Origin: JAKQLP01 sp964562165
Lineage (GTDB): Bacteria; Patescibacteriota; Dojkabacteria; B142; OLB20
Assembly (NCBI GenBank): GCA_964562165.1
Contig: CAZLRZ010000003.1
Span: forward strand, 1-55,553
Length of the DNA: 55,553 bases
Direction of reading: 5' to 3'
Shown here: in pieces, positions 23,218 through 32,137 of the stretch
Position numbering within the stretch: the stretch's first letter is position 1
Layout: every line of letters begins with the position of its first letter
The notes under the pieces: model-generated
The model's input: only the letters and a program-made list of their open reading frames with translations
Databases searched by the model: none
What the model was told of the DNA's origin: nothing
Made by a program: the position numbers and the translations under genes

Positions 23218-25320
23218 ATGCAAACCAAAGAACTTACAACATCCATACAAGTAAATGGAGTTGATATGGTATTTAAGTTTGGTAAATTAGCTCTTCGTGC
23301 AGAAGCAGCTGTTACCGCACAATTAGGAGAAACTGTTGTTTTAACGGTAGTTTCAATGAGTCAAAAAGAAACGACTCTCGATTATTTTCCACTAACCGTA
23401 GAATATATCGAAAAATTTTATGCAGGAGGAATAATTTCCGGCTCAAGATTTCTAAAAAGAGAAATGAGACCATCAGAATCTGCTACATTAAAGGCTAGAC
23501 AAATCGATCACTCAATCAGATCACTTTTCCCAAAGAACTTCAAAAAGGACGTTAATGTTATTGTTACAGTTTTATCTTACGATGGAATTAATGATCCAGA
23601 GCTATTAGCAGTTAACTCGGCTTCAATGGCTTTGATGCTTTCATCACTTCCATTCCTAGGACCATCTGCAAGTGTCAGAATGGGTGTCAAAGGAACAGAA
23701 GTTTTAGTTAATCCAGGTAATGACAAAGAATCCGAACTAGATGCAGAATTCATGGTCTCCGTTAGAGAAGACAGAGTTTTAAACATCGAAGGATGGGGCG
23801 ATCAAGTTTCAGAAGAAGTTATGGATAAGATCCTCGACACAGCAGTCGAAGCTTGCCAACCAATCCTAAAGGTTCAAAACGAATTTGCACAAGCAAACGG
23901 CAAACCAAAACTAGAGGTCACTGAGGATAAAGCTTTTGATGATTTAATTGCAAAAGCAAAATCAGAATTCTTAAGCGATATTACCAAAGGTCTTTACGAT
24001 AAAGAGAATCGAAACATGATATTTGACGAGATCAAAAACAAAATATTTGATAGCGTAAAAGAATCTGACGAAGAAATTTCATTCGGAGATGTTTCGGAAG
24101 CTGTCGAATATGTCGCAAAGAAAATAATGCGAGAAAACATTATGAAGGAAGAAAAGAGAACCAGTGGCAGAAAAGTTAACGAAGTTAGAGAACTCGAAAT
24201 TGATATCGAGGTTCTACCAAGAGTACACGGGTCAGCCCTTTTTAGAAGAGGCAAAACCCAGGCTCTTTCAATTACAACATTAGGAAATACACGATTAGTC
24301 CAAACCCTCGAAAGTTTTGAAGGTGAAGAAGAAAAACCTTTTATGCATCACTATAATGGCCCAAGCTATTCAATCGGTGAAGCAGGAAGATTTTCATATT
24401 ACCCAGGCAGACGAGAAATCGGACATGGTCATATTGCAGAAAACGCCTTTAAAAAGCTTTTGCCTACTGTCGAAGAGTTCCCATACACTATTAGAGTTGT
24501 ATCTGAAATTCTTTCACAACAAGGCTCAAGTTCAATGGCCGCAACTTGCGGAACATCATTATCATTGATGCAAGCAGGCGTTCCAATTAAAGCAGCTGTC
24601 GCAGGAATTTCAGTTGGACTAGTTACCGAAGAAGGCAATTTAGACAATTACAAACTACTAACCGATATTGAAGACGTAGAAGACTTTTATGGCGATATGG
24701 ACTTCAAAGTCACAGGAACCGATAAAGGAGTAACTGCAATTCAACTCGACAATAAATTAATGGGTGTTCCAGTAAAAATTCTAAAAGAAGCATTCAGAAG
24801 ATCAAAAGAAGCTCGCTTGCAAATTTTAGGCGAAATGAATCAAGTCATTTCCAAACCAAATGCCGAACTTAGTAAATACGCTCCAAGAGTTAAAGTCTTA
24901 AAGATCAGCACAGAAAAGATTGGTGAATTAATCGGCCCGGGTGGTAAAAATATCAAAGCAATTCTTGAGAAATGTCAGAATTTGGTTGATATTGATATCA
25001 AGGATGACGGCTCTGTATTCATTTCTTCAATTTCCGCTGAAATGAGCAAGCTCGCCGAAGATCTAATCAATTCTGTTACAGAAGAACCTGAAATCGGCAA
25101 AACCTACACAGGAATAGTTGACAAGGTAATGCCATATGGCGCTTTTGTTGATGTCTCAGCAGGCATTTCTGGATTACTACACGTTTCGGAAATGTCGACA
25201 AATTTTGTCAAAGATCCATCAACAATTGTAAAAGAAGGACAGAAGTTAACAGTGAAAATAATCAAGATTGAAAATGGTAAGGTATCTTTCACTTTGAAGG
25301 GTGTTGAACAAATTCAATAA
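23218..25320 (+). CDS. pnp: polyribonucleotide nucleotidyltransferase (PNPase)
   Basis: This 700-residue PNPase degrades RNA 3' to 5' with phosphate. The order is the first RNase PH domain (about 10-145, FYAGGIISGSRFLKREMRPS), an alpha-helical linker, a second RNase PH domain (about 320-545, SGRKVNEVRELEIDIEVLPR, SSSMAATCGTSLSLM), a KH domain (IGELIGPGGKNIKAI, near 565) and a C-terminal S1 domain (GKTYTGIVDKVMPYGAFVDV). All catalytic landmarks of bacterial PNPase are present and the length is normal. It lies in an operon with murJ, 29 bp downstream. Confidence 0.98.
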   Translation: MQTKELTTSIQVNGVDMVFKFGKLALRAEAAVTAQLGETVVLTVVSMSQKETTLDYFPLTVEYIEKFYAGGIISGSRFLKREMRPSESATLKARQIDHSIRSLFPKNFKKDVNVIVTVLSYDGINDPELLAVNSASMALMLSSLPFLGPSASVRMGVKGTEVLVNPGNDKESELDAEFMVSVREDRVLNIEGWGDQVSEEVMDKILDTAVEACQPILKVQNEFAQANGKPKLEVTEDKAFDDLIAKAKSEFLSDITKGLYDKENRNMIFDEIKNKIFDSVKESDEEISFGDVSEAVEYVAKKIMRENIMKEEKRTSGRKVNEVRELEIDIEVLPRVHGSALFRRGKTQALSITTLGNTRLVQTLESFEGEEEKPFMHHYNGPSYSIGEAGRFSYYPGRREIGHGHIAENAFKKLLPTVEEFPYTIRVVSEILSQQGSSSMAATCGTSLSLMQAGVPIKAAVAGISVGLVTEEGNLDNYKLLTDIEDVEDFYGDMDFKVTGTDKGVTAIQLDNKLMGVPVKILKEAFRRSKEARLQILGEMNQVISKPNAELSKYAPRVKVLKISTEKIGELIGPGGKNIKAILEKCQNLVDIDIKDDGSVFISSISAEMSKLAEDLINSVTEEPEIGKTYTGIVDKVMPYGAFVDVSAGISGLLHVSEMSTNFVKDPSTIVKEGQKLTVKIIKIENGKVSFTLKGVEQIQ

Positions 25321-25349
25321 GAAAATAAAACTGCTTTTTTCACTCTTTA

Positions 25350-27116
25350 ATGAAGAAAATAAAGGATATATTACAATTAATAAAGAAATTCGCTAGCGCT
25401 GAGCAGAACGAAATTGTTCAAGCGGCAGGAATGTTGATTGTTGTTTCTTTTGCCACAAAGATTTTAGGAATGTTATTTCTAAGTCTTGTGGCAAAAGAAT
25501 TCGGTGCCTCAACCGAAACTGACCTCTTTTATTTAGCTTCTGTACTCCCCGAAACCATTACCAATATTATTCTTTTGGGTGTGATCTCCGGATCAATCAT
25601 CCCAATATTCATTAATATCAAAGAAAAAGATGGCGATGATAAGTTTTGGCATTCGTTTAATTCGACCTTAAATATCAGCATGCTTTTATTCGCCTTTTTG
25701 GCAATAGTTGCAGCAATATTTTCAAGGCAATTGATCCCTTTAGCTATTCAGCTAACGAACAATTCCCAAAATCTAACGGATATGCAGATCAACGAAGTGG
25801 TTTGGATGATGAGAATGCTTCTAATCCCTCAGGTTTTTTTAGGCTTGAGTGCTTTTTTTTCGACTTGGCTAAACATTTACAACAGATTCCTAGTTCCACA
25901 GCTTGCTCCTTTCTTTTTTAATATCGGGAAAATTATTGGTGTAATGGTATTGGTCCCATTGATGGGTGGAAGCATCTGGGGCTTAGTTTGGGGAAGTTTA
26001 ATTGGCTCGCTATTGCATCTAGCCATTCAGATTCCACTTCTAAGGCGTTTAAATTTTAACTTTCACTTTTTCTTAATTGATTTTAAAGATGGCAATCTAA
26101 AGAAGGTATTAAAGCTTGGTCTTCCTAGAGTATTAAGTTTAAGTTTAGAACAGATGGCTGTCATAATTGATAGTATTATTACGCTTGGACTTACCGCAGG
26201 GTCATTAACAGCTTATCAATTGGCCGTAAGACTAATTTCTTTACCAATGGGATTATTTGGTACAAATTACGCAATCGCATCATACCCAACTTTTGCAAAG
26301 CTTTATGCACGAGGCGAAAAACAAGGCTTTTCCGAATTGTTTTTTAAAATAATTAATCAGATTCTTTATCTTACTTTGCCAGTTGCCGTTATTTTTATAG
26401 TTATGAGAGTCCCGATTGTTCGTTTGGTTTACGGAATTTTTGGAGGTAATTTTACCTGGGAAAACACTATTCTTGTTGCGGGCATTGTCCTTTTCTTCTC
26501 TTGGGGAATTATATTTGAAAGTTTAAGGACCGCAATGTTTAGAGTGTATTTTGCAATTCACAATTCAATAATTCCACTAATGGCCAGTATATTTGTCGTA
26601 GTAGGAGGCATAGTAACAGGAATACTTTTTAGTAATTACTTCAGCCATTTTAATACTCTCAATTTACAGACATTTGAATTTAATCCTCAGTTTTTTGTGA
26701 CTAAAGGCAACGGAACAGCTGGAGCAGCAGGATTGGCATTAAGTTCAAGCATAATATTCACTTTAGAATTTTTATTCCTATTTGTTGTTTTAATAAAAAA
26801 GAAAGTTGTTTTTGGCGTGAGGAAGTTTCTAAAAAGCCTTCTAGCGAAGCTTTTAGCTGCTATGATCATGTTCATTGCCTGTTATTTAATGGCTAAACTT
26901 TGGGAAGAAATTTTAAATACCACAAAAACAGTTCAACTTATTTTCTTAAGTCTTTCAACAATCGTTTCCTCATTTATGATCTACTTATGGAGTAGTTATG
27001 TACTAAGGCTTGAAGAAGCAGATCTTTTTGTTACTTTGATTTTCGATAACTTGCAAAAGTTGTTCAACAAACTTTCTTTTAAAAAAAATGATAAAAAGAT
27101 TACAAACCTATCTTAA
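25350..27116 (+). CDS. murJ: lipid II flippase MurJ
   Basis: A 588-residue membrane protein of the MurJ/MviN group in the MOP superfamily, with about 14 hydrophobic segments. Family-typical parts are AAGMLIVVSFATKILGML, FGASTETDLFYLA, LPETITNIILLGVISGSIIPIF and AFFSTWLNIYNRF. It moves lipid-linked peptidoglycan precursor across the membrane. The C-terminal tail is rich in Lys. The final codons overlap the next small gene by 29 bp. Confidence 0.93.
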   Translation: MKKIKDILQLIKKFASAEQNEIVQAAGMLIVVSFATKILGMLFLSLVAKEFGASTETDLFYLASVLPETITNIILLGVISGSIIPIFINIKEKDGDDKFWHSFNSTLNISMLLFAFLAIVAAIFSRQLIPLAIQLTNNSQNLTDMQINEVVWMMRMLLIPQVFLGLSAFFSTWLNIYNRFLVPQLAPFFFNIGKIIGVMVLVPLMGGSIWGLVWGSLIGSLLHLAIQIPLLRRLNFNFHFFLIDFKDGNLKKVLKLGLPRVLSLSLEQMAVIIDSIITLGLTAGSLTAYQLAVRLISLPMGLFGTNYAIASYPTFAKLYARGEKQGFSELFFKIINQILYLTLPVAVIFIVMRVPIVRLVYGIFGGNFTWENTILVAGIVLFFSWGIIFESLRTAMFRVYFAIHNSIIPLMASIFVVVGGIVTGILFSNYFSHFNTLNLQTFEFNPQFFVTKGNGTAGAAGLALSSSIIFTLEFLFLFVVLIKKKVVFGVRKFLKSLLAKLLAAMIMFIACYLMAKLWEEILNTTKTVQLIFLSLSTIVSSFMIYLWSSYVLRLEEADLFVTLIFDNLQKLFNKLSFKKNDKKITNLS

Positions 27117-27351
27117 AAATGAATCCAAAGGTTTTTTGCGAGCGATTGTAGTTGCAATCTTAATTACATTTTCGTTTTTGATGTATTTAAAATATTTAGG
27201 GATACCAATGTCTAGAGCCCACAACCTGTACAACAAAGCGGTAATTTCTTACGAAAATGGAAGTCTTGAAAAAGCAAAAGAGTACCTAAAAGAGTCAATT
27301 CATTACTGGAAAACCCCAGAAGCAGAAGAACTTCTAGAAAAAGTTAATTAA
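27088..27351 (+). CDS. small membrane protein with one TPR-like helix pair
   Basis: An 87-residue protein with one membrane helix (about 18-37) and a helical pair (AHNLYNKAVISYENGSLEKAKEYLKESIHYW) resembling a single TPR motif. It overlaps the end of murJ by 29 bp and the convergent gene at 27344 by 8 bp. It probably acts at the membrane, perhaps with MurJ, but no function is recognised. Confidence 0.7.
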   Translation: MIKRLQTYLKNESKGFLRAIVVAILITFSFLMYLKYLGIPMSRAHNLYNKAVISYENGSLEKAKEYLKESIHYWKTPEAEELLEKVN

Positions 27352-28630
27352 AATAACTATCAGGATCTCTCAATTTGTTTTTGTAGTCCTTCTTTTTGGG
27401 GAACAAAAAGCTAAACATTTTCTTGCCCGTTTTAATCAAAACTATCACTACCAAAAAGATTATTAAAGCGACAGAAAATAATGCCAATAGCACATTTCCC
27501 CTTGAATCATTCCATACAACATCCGTTTTTAAATTAAAATCTTTAGGGACAACAAAACTAACCTCTTTAGAAGAATCTGAGACCTCATTTCCAGCCATAG
27601 TTCTCACCTTGTAATAATATGTAACTCCGGCCTCAATATTTGAATCAAAATAAAACTGAGTATTCCTATCAAGTTGGGCAATTTCTATGAAATCATCATC
27701 CGAAAAAGATCTTCTAAAAACTACATATCCCCCGACATTCTCACTTTCTGAAGGCAAGAAGGAAATTATTAAGCCCTTCTTTGTTTCTGAAGTACTTGTT
27801 TCAACAGAAACTCCCGTTGGAGGATGTAATTTTGATTCTTCTACTAAAACTTGGTTGATTGGATTTAATAAGTTTATTCCTGTGATAAAGCTGGAATCAG
27901 GGGTCTTCAAAACATTGCCTGCAAGATCTTTTATGACCATTTGATAGTGATAGCTATATCCGACCTCCAAAAAATACAAATCAAATTTATGAAAAGTGTT
28001 ATCCGTATTTATTGCTCTATGCTCGCCATATTGTGAGGTTTTTCCATAATTTAATTCGACCTTTGTTGGCTCGTTAGTTTCAAGTTCAATAAAGTAATTA
28101 TCGTTTGAAGCCCCCCTTATTACCCTTTGTGAAAGTATTTGAGGTGGAATTTTATCAATAATTTTATACGAAACTGTAATAGTTATTGCTGAAATATTTA
28201 CCCTTGATGAAGCCGACAAGTTATTTGAAGTAAAAATCAAACCCTGGTTTTCTTCCGGGTGTTCTATCCAGTTCTTGATCAAAGCTTCATAATCTTTTAG
28301 ATAAACAACCCCTACTGTGTTTAAGGTGGAAGTACCCAAAACCTCATTGGTAAAAACATTTTTAATTTGAAGATCACTCGAAATTGGGTTCCCAACATAA
28401 AATGACAAGCTGGCTTTGTCTATTGAAGACTCGCCTTCAGTTAGTTTACTTAGATTAAAATTTACAAAGAAAGAGTTTTGGTTCCCTGCATTCTCACCAC
28501 TTAGAACAGACCCCAAAGGATTCCCGATAAAGGTTTCCTGAAGGCTTGTCCATTCAACAGCTTTAGCTTCTCTAATTGAGAATAAAAAGATTATTAGAAG
28601 GCAAGAAAATATTGAAAATATTTTTTTCAT
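27344..28630 (-). CDS. secreted fibronectin type III-containing surface protein with C-terminal anchor helix
   Basis: A 428-residue protein: signal peptide (about 1-24), a beta-rich N-terminal domain (about 25-155) that resembles the DNRLRE type (FYVGNPISSDLQIKNV, LIKNWIEHPEENQGLIF), a purple-acid-phosphatase-like or FN3-like segment (about 160-250, VELNYGKTSQYGEHRAI), and a second FN3 domain (about 265-360, VGGYVVFRRSFSDDDF, YYYKVRTMAGNEVSDSS). A membrane helix (about 383-403) and a basic tail close it. No LPxTG is seen, so it is held by the helix. Likely an adhesive or structural surface protein. Confidence 0.75.
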   Translation of the reverse strand: MKKIFSIFSCLLIIFLFSIREAKAVEWTSLQETFIGNPLGSVLSGENAGNQNSFFVNFNLSKLTEGESSIDKASLSFYVGNPISSDLQIKNVFTNEVLGTSTLNTVGVVYLKDYEALIKNWIEHPEENQGLIFTSNNLSASSRVNISAITITVSYKIIDKIPPQILSQRVIRGASNDNYFIELETNEPTKVELNYGKTSQYGEHRAINTDNTFHKFDLYFLEVGYSYHYQMVIKDLAGNVLKTPDSSFITGINLLNPINQVLVEESKLHPPTGVSVETSTSETKKGLIISFLPSESENVGGYVVFRRSFSDDDFIEIAQLDRNTQFYFDSNIEAGVTYYYKVRTMAGNEVSDSSKEVSFVVPKDFNLKTDVVWNDSRGNVLLALFSVALIIFLVVIVLIKTGKKMFSFLFPKKKDYKNKLRDPDSYFN

Positions 28631-28636
28631 AAAATC

Positions 28637-28642
28637 ATTATA
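28637..28642 (-). promoter_or_regulatory. -10 box of a probably leaderless transcript (gene at 27344-28630)
   Basis: A perfect TATAAT on the minus strand ends 6 nt before the ATG at 28630, the same spacing as at ruvX. No good -35 box is seen. Confidence 0.55.
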
Positions 28643-28665
28643 GCGATTTATGAAGAATATTTCTT

Positions 28666-29775
28666 TTATTTAAGATAATCCATCAAAGCTTGGGCTATTT
28701 CGTCGTTTTTAAGCCTTTTTAATGCTTTTGCTTCAATTTGTCTAATACGTTCTCTTGTAACTTTAAATTCGTGTCCGACTTCTTCTAAAGTTCTTGATAC
28801 ACCATCTTTTAGACCAAATCTTAATTCTAGGACTTTTCTTTCTCTATCTGTTAAGCCACTCAAAATTTCGTCGATTTGTTTTTTTAGTGAAGCCCAAGTA
28901 GCGATTTCGCTAGGTGAAGCCGAATATTCATCAGGAATAATATCACTCAGTTTGCTATCTTTTTCTTCTCCGATTGGAGCTTCTAATGACGCTGGTCTTT
29001 GAGCTATTCTTATGATTTCGTTAACTTTATCAGAATCTATTCCCATTTCTTTCGCAATTTCACTAATTTTTGGTCTTCTACCTAATTTTGAAGCTAATTG
29101 GCTAGAAACTTTACTTAATTTATTTATAGTTTCGATCATGTGGACAGGAACACGAATTGTTCTTGCCTGGTCGGCAATTGCTCTAGTTATTGCCTGTCTG
29201 ATCCACCAAGTGGCATAGGTCGAAAACTTAAAGCCCTTTCGATATTCAAACTTTTCTACAGCTCTCATCAAACCGATATTACCTTCTTGAATTAAATCCA
29301 AAAGATCTAATCCTCTTTTTGCGTATTTTTTTGCAATAGAAACAACCAACCTCAAGTTGGCAGTTGTTAAAAGTTCTCTGGATTCTTTATCTCCGGCTTC
29401 AATATTTTTTGCTAAAATAACTTCTTCTTCAGCAGTTAACAAAGGAATTCTACCGATTTCGTGTAAATAAGCGCGGATAGGGTCAGTAGAAACATGCGAC
29501 CTGATTTTTCTTAAAATGCTGATTTTTTGTTCAAAAGTCATGCCTTTTCCACTTGCAGGAACAACAGGCACAATTTCTTCAACTTCCTCTACAGGTTCAA
29601 TAATTTCAATTTCATGTTCTTGAAGAATATTAATCAAATATTCAAGAAAGTTCATATCTTCCTCGATTTCTGGGAAAAACTCTAAAACATTATCCTGAGA
29701 TAAATATCCTTGTTTTTTCCCGAGCTCAACTATCTCATTTACTAACTTTTTTTGTTTAGGATCTAATGACGACAT
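28666..29775 (-). CDS. rpoD: primary sigma factor of RNA polymerase
   Basis: A 369-residue sigma70 protein. Region 1.2 is DPIRAYLHEIGRIPLLTAEE. Region 2 contains NLRLVVSIAKKYAKRGLDLL and the -10-binding helix GFKFSTYATWWIRQAITRAI. Region 3 is ETINKLSKVSSQLASKLGRR. Region 4 has the -35-binding helix-turn-helix TLEEVGHEFKVTRERIRQIE. The N-terminus is short (about 90 residues before region 1.2), with a Glu/Val-rich linker and no clear region 1.1. It recognises promoters like those annotated here (TTGACA/TATAAT, often with an extended TGn). Confidence 0.97.
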   Translation of the reverse strand: MSSLDPKQKKLVNEIVELGKKQGYLSQDNVLEFFPEIEEDMNFLEYLINILQEHEIEIIEPVEEVEEIVPVVPASGKGMTFEQKISILRKIRSHVSTDPIRAYLHEIGRIPLLTAEEEVILAKNIEAGDKESRELLTTANLRLVVSIAKKYAKRGLDLLDLIQEGNIGLMRAVEKFEYRKGFKFSTYATWWIRQAITRAIADQARTIRVPVHMIETINKLSKVSSQLASKLGRRPKISEIAKEMGIDSDKVNEIIRIAQRPASLEAPIGEEKDSKLSDIIPDEYSASPSEIATWASLKKQIDEILSGLTDRERKVLELRFGLKDGVSRTLEEVGHEFKVTRERIRQIEAKALKRLKNDEIAQALMDYLK

Positions 29776-29826
29776 AATTTTAATGAAATTTAATAAAATG
29801 GAAAAATATTGTCAGGCTTATGTTTT

Positions 29827-29880
29827 ACGAGGGTACCATTTGCCTCGTTAAGGTGAGCCTTTCAATTAAAGGTCACACTT
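29827..29880 (-). promoter_or_regulatory. structured leader RNA of rpoD
   Basis: Two adjacent inverted repeats lie in the leader: a 6-bp stem (29827-29832 with 29843-29848) and a longer imperfect stem from 29850 to 29880, whose arms AAGGTGA and CCTTT pair with AAAGG and TCACACTT with one bulge on each side. No T-run follows either on the minus strand. Possibly an RNA element controlling sigma factor expression; it matches no riboswitch class I recognise. Confidence 0.45.
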
Positions 29881-29907
29881 GTAAAATCGTTGTAAATATA
29901 ACACAAT

Positions 29908-29916
29908 ATTATATCA
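29908..29916 (-). promoter_or_regulatory. extended -10 promoter of rpoD
   Basis: The minus strand reads TGATATAAT (TATAAT at 29908-29913), identical to the pnp extended -10. The leader to the ATG at 29775 is about 125 nt. Confidence 0.6.
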
Positions 29917-29946
29917 ATTTAAATACATATAACGTTAAATCTTATA

Positions 29947-29952
29947 TATATT
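29947..29952 (+). promoter_or_regulatory. -10 box of a probably leaderless sortase transcript
   Basis: TATATT on the plus strand is followed by 7 nt and the ATG at 29960. The -35 region has no clear match. Confidence 0.4.
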
Positions 29953-29959
29953 ACACTCT

Positions 29960-30817
29960 ATGGCCATTTTTAGTTATAAAAAGTCTGAAATAGAACCTAA
30001 AGAAGAACCTCAGGATTATATAAAAATAACTCCACAAAAAAAGGATCCTATAACTTTAGGTGAAGTTTTGTCTTCTTTTAAACATGACGTCGTAACCTTA
30101 ATGGTGAAATCCAAGGTGGCAGGTTTTTTGATTCCTTTAATTATGATTCTATTTGGAATAAACATAATTTTTAAACAGGTATGGCCCGAAGTTGAACAAC
30201 AACTCAAACTTCACTTTGGCGGATATAATACAGAATCACTGGCTTTAGTAGAGGGTGAATATATTTCAAGAGAAAAATATTTATCAAACCCCGGTAGTGA
30301 TTATTTTAAAAGCATTTCAAAGCAAGCCGAAACTAAAAACATATTACTTAGCGACCCCGATAGCGCAAAATATAGAGGCAGATTTTCATTAAGTATTCCT
30401 TCACTTGATCTTAATAATTTACCCGTTACGGGCAATGTAGATAGCGGTGACGAAAAGAACTACCAATCTTCCCTGATGAGTGGTTTGGCGCATTTTAAGG
30501 GCACTGGACTACCTTTTTCACCTATAAATAACAACATAGTTATCTATGGACACAGTTCTTCGGGTGATTATTACGAAAGGACCAAAGATGTAGCTGGAGC
30601 CTTCTCTAGATTAAACAAAATCAAAATTGGCGACATCATTGAAATTAAGATGAATGGAATTTCTTACAAGTTTAGAGTGACTAAAAGCAAAATCGTTGAC
30701 CCTAATGCGACCGAAATTATTACAGGCACAACAAATAAAAGGACTTTAACCTTGTTTACGTGTTTTCCTAATGGGAACAGCGCTCAGAGATTTGTAGCAA
30801 TTGCTAATCCGATTTAA
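29960..30817 (+). CDS. second sortase
   Basis: A 285-residue membrane protein with a cytoplasmic N-terminus of about 50 residues, one membrane helix (about 52-71) and an extracellular sortase domain. The active site is His198 in NIVIYGHSSSG, Cys268 in TLTLFTCFPNG and Arg277 in SAQRFVA. It is longer than the first sortase and carries LPVTG at residues 154-158, inside the domain. It is not beside an obvious substrate gene, so it may be the housekeeping enzyme for surface proteins such as the LPNTG protein at the right edge. Its last 4 bp overlap ftsZ (convergent). Confidence 0.9.
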   Translation: MAIFSYKKSEIEPKEEPQDYIKITPQKKDPITLGEVLSSFKHDVVTLMVKSKVAGFLIPLIMILFGINIIFKQVWPEVEQQLKLHFGGYNTESLALVEGEYISREKYLSNPGSDYFKSISKQAETKNILLSDPDSAKYRGRFSLSIPSLDLNNLPVTGNVDSGDEKNYQSSLMSGLAHFKGTGLPFSPINNNIVIYGHSSSGDYYERTKDVAGAFSRLNKIKIGDIIEIKMNGISYKFRVTKSKIVDPNATEIITGTTNKRTLTLFTCFPNGNSAQRFVAIANPI

Positions 30818-32040
30818 TAATTCTTTTTTCTTCTTAGAAAGGCTGGAGTTGTGTCCAAGTCATCATCATCGAAATCCAAATCATCATCTAGATCTAACTT
30901 CTTTTTTACAGGAGCTGATTTTTTAGATTCTTCATCAATAACAGCCTGTGTAGGAACAGGTTTTACTTCTTCATAAACTGTACGAGGTTGTTGTTGAGGA
31001 ATATATGAATTTTGAACTGACTGATTTACTCTTGGTTGATAAATATTATTATCAATTGGGCGTGGAGTGTTTTGTTCTATTTTCTGATCTGGATCAAAGC
31101 CCGTAGCTATTACGGTTACACGAATAGCATCATTCATTTCGGGGTCAATATTTGCTCCAAAAACAATATTACAATCTTCATGCACTTCTTCTTGAATTAC
31201 TTGAGCAGCTTGCGAAACTTCGCTAATTCCCATTTCTTTTCCACCAATTATGTTAAAAACGACACCCTTGGCACCTTTAATTGAAAATTCCAATAAAGGG
31301 CTATGAATTGCCATTCTTGTTGCCTCGATCGCTTTATTAGCTCCCTCGGCTTCGCCAATACCCATTAATGATGTACCGGCATTCGACATTATTGATTTAA
31401 TATCTGCAAAATCAAGATTTATTAAACCTGTATGATTAATTAATTGTGAAATACTTTTTACAGCTTGAGCTAAAACATCATCAACCTTCTTTAAAGCATC
31501 TAGAAATGGAAGGTTCTTTTCTCCCATATCTAACAGTTTTTGATTTGGAATAACAATAAGAGTATCAACCTTATCTTTGATTTCTGAAATACCTTCAAGT
31601 GCTGTGCCCATTCTTCTTTTTCCTTCAAATACGAATGGCTTTTCAACAATAGCAATAGTTAAAGCTCCAAGGTTTTTTGCAATTCCGGCAATTATTGGCG
31701 AAGCACCAGTGCCCGTTCCTCCACCCATACCTGCAGTAATGAAAACCATATCGGCTCCGGCTAAGTTTTCGTGAATCATATCAACACTTTCTTCCGCTGC
31801 CTTTTTACCGATTGCTGGATTGCCTCCACTACCTAGGCCCCTAGTAATTTCCGCACCAATTTGAAGCTTAACTTCTGCGCTACTTGTTGCAAGAGCCTGG
31901 GCATCTGTATTAACAGCTATAAATTCAACCCCTTCAATATCATAGTTCCTGATCATATTATTGATTGCGTTTCCGCCTGCGCCTCCGACTCCGATTACTT
32001 TAATTTTGGCAAGATTTGATGGTTGAGATTTAACTAGCAT
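30814..32040 (-). CDS. ftsZ: cell division protein FtsZ
   Basis: A 408-residue tubulin homologue. GTP-binding motifs are VGVGGAGGNAINNMI and the signature GGGTGTG (106-112). The T7-loop NLDFADIKSIM, which completes the GTPase site of the neighbour, is intact. The C-terminus has a long acidic linker and the conserved tail DTTPAFLRRKK that binds FtsA. It assembles the Z-ring. It is read in the same direction as ftsA and ftsQ, with its own promoter in the 97-bp gap. Confidence 0.98.
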   Translation of the reverse strand: MLVKSQPSNLAKIKVIGVGGAGGNAINNMIRNYDIEGVEFIAVNTDAQALATSSAEVKLQIGAEITRGLGSGGNPAIGKKAAEESVDMIHENLAGADMVFITAGMGGGTGTGASPIIAGIAKNLGALTIAIVEKPFVFEGKRRMGTALEGISEIKDKVDTLIVIPNQKLLDMGEKNLPFLDALKKVDDVLAQAVKSISQLINHTGLINLDFADIKSIMSNAGTSLMGIGEAEGANKAIEATRMAIHSPLLEFSIKGAKGVVFNIIGGKEMGISEVSQAAQVIQEEVHEDCNIVFGANIDPEMNDAIRVTVIATGFDPDQKIEQNTPRPIDNNIYQPRVNQSVQNSYIPQQQPRTVYEEVKPVPTQAVIDEESKKSAPVKKKLDLDDDLDFDDDDLDTTPAFLRRKKNY

Positions 32041-32101
32041 TTTTTTGTTATTAAAATATTAATAGAAAACTTAACCTACTAAAGAAGCAATTGCAGTAAT
32101 G

Positions 32102-32129
32102 TGTATAGTTTAGTTTATTACACGTGCAA
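32102..32129 (-). promoter_or_regulatory. promoter of ftsZ
   Basis: On the minus strand TTGCAC (32124-32129), a 16-bp spacer and TATACA (32102-32107) lie in the ftsA-ftsZ gap. The leader would be about 55 nt. Confidence 0.55.
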
Positions 32130-32137
32130 ATTCAAGG

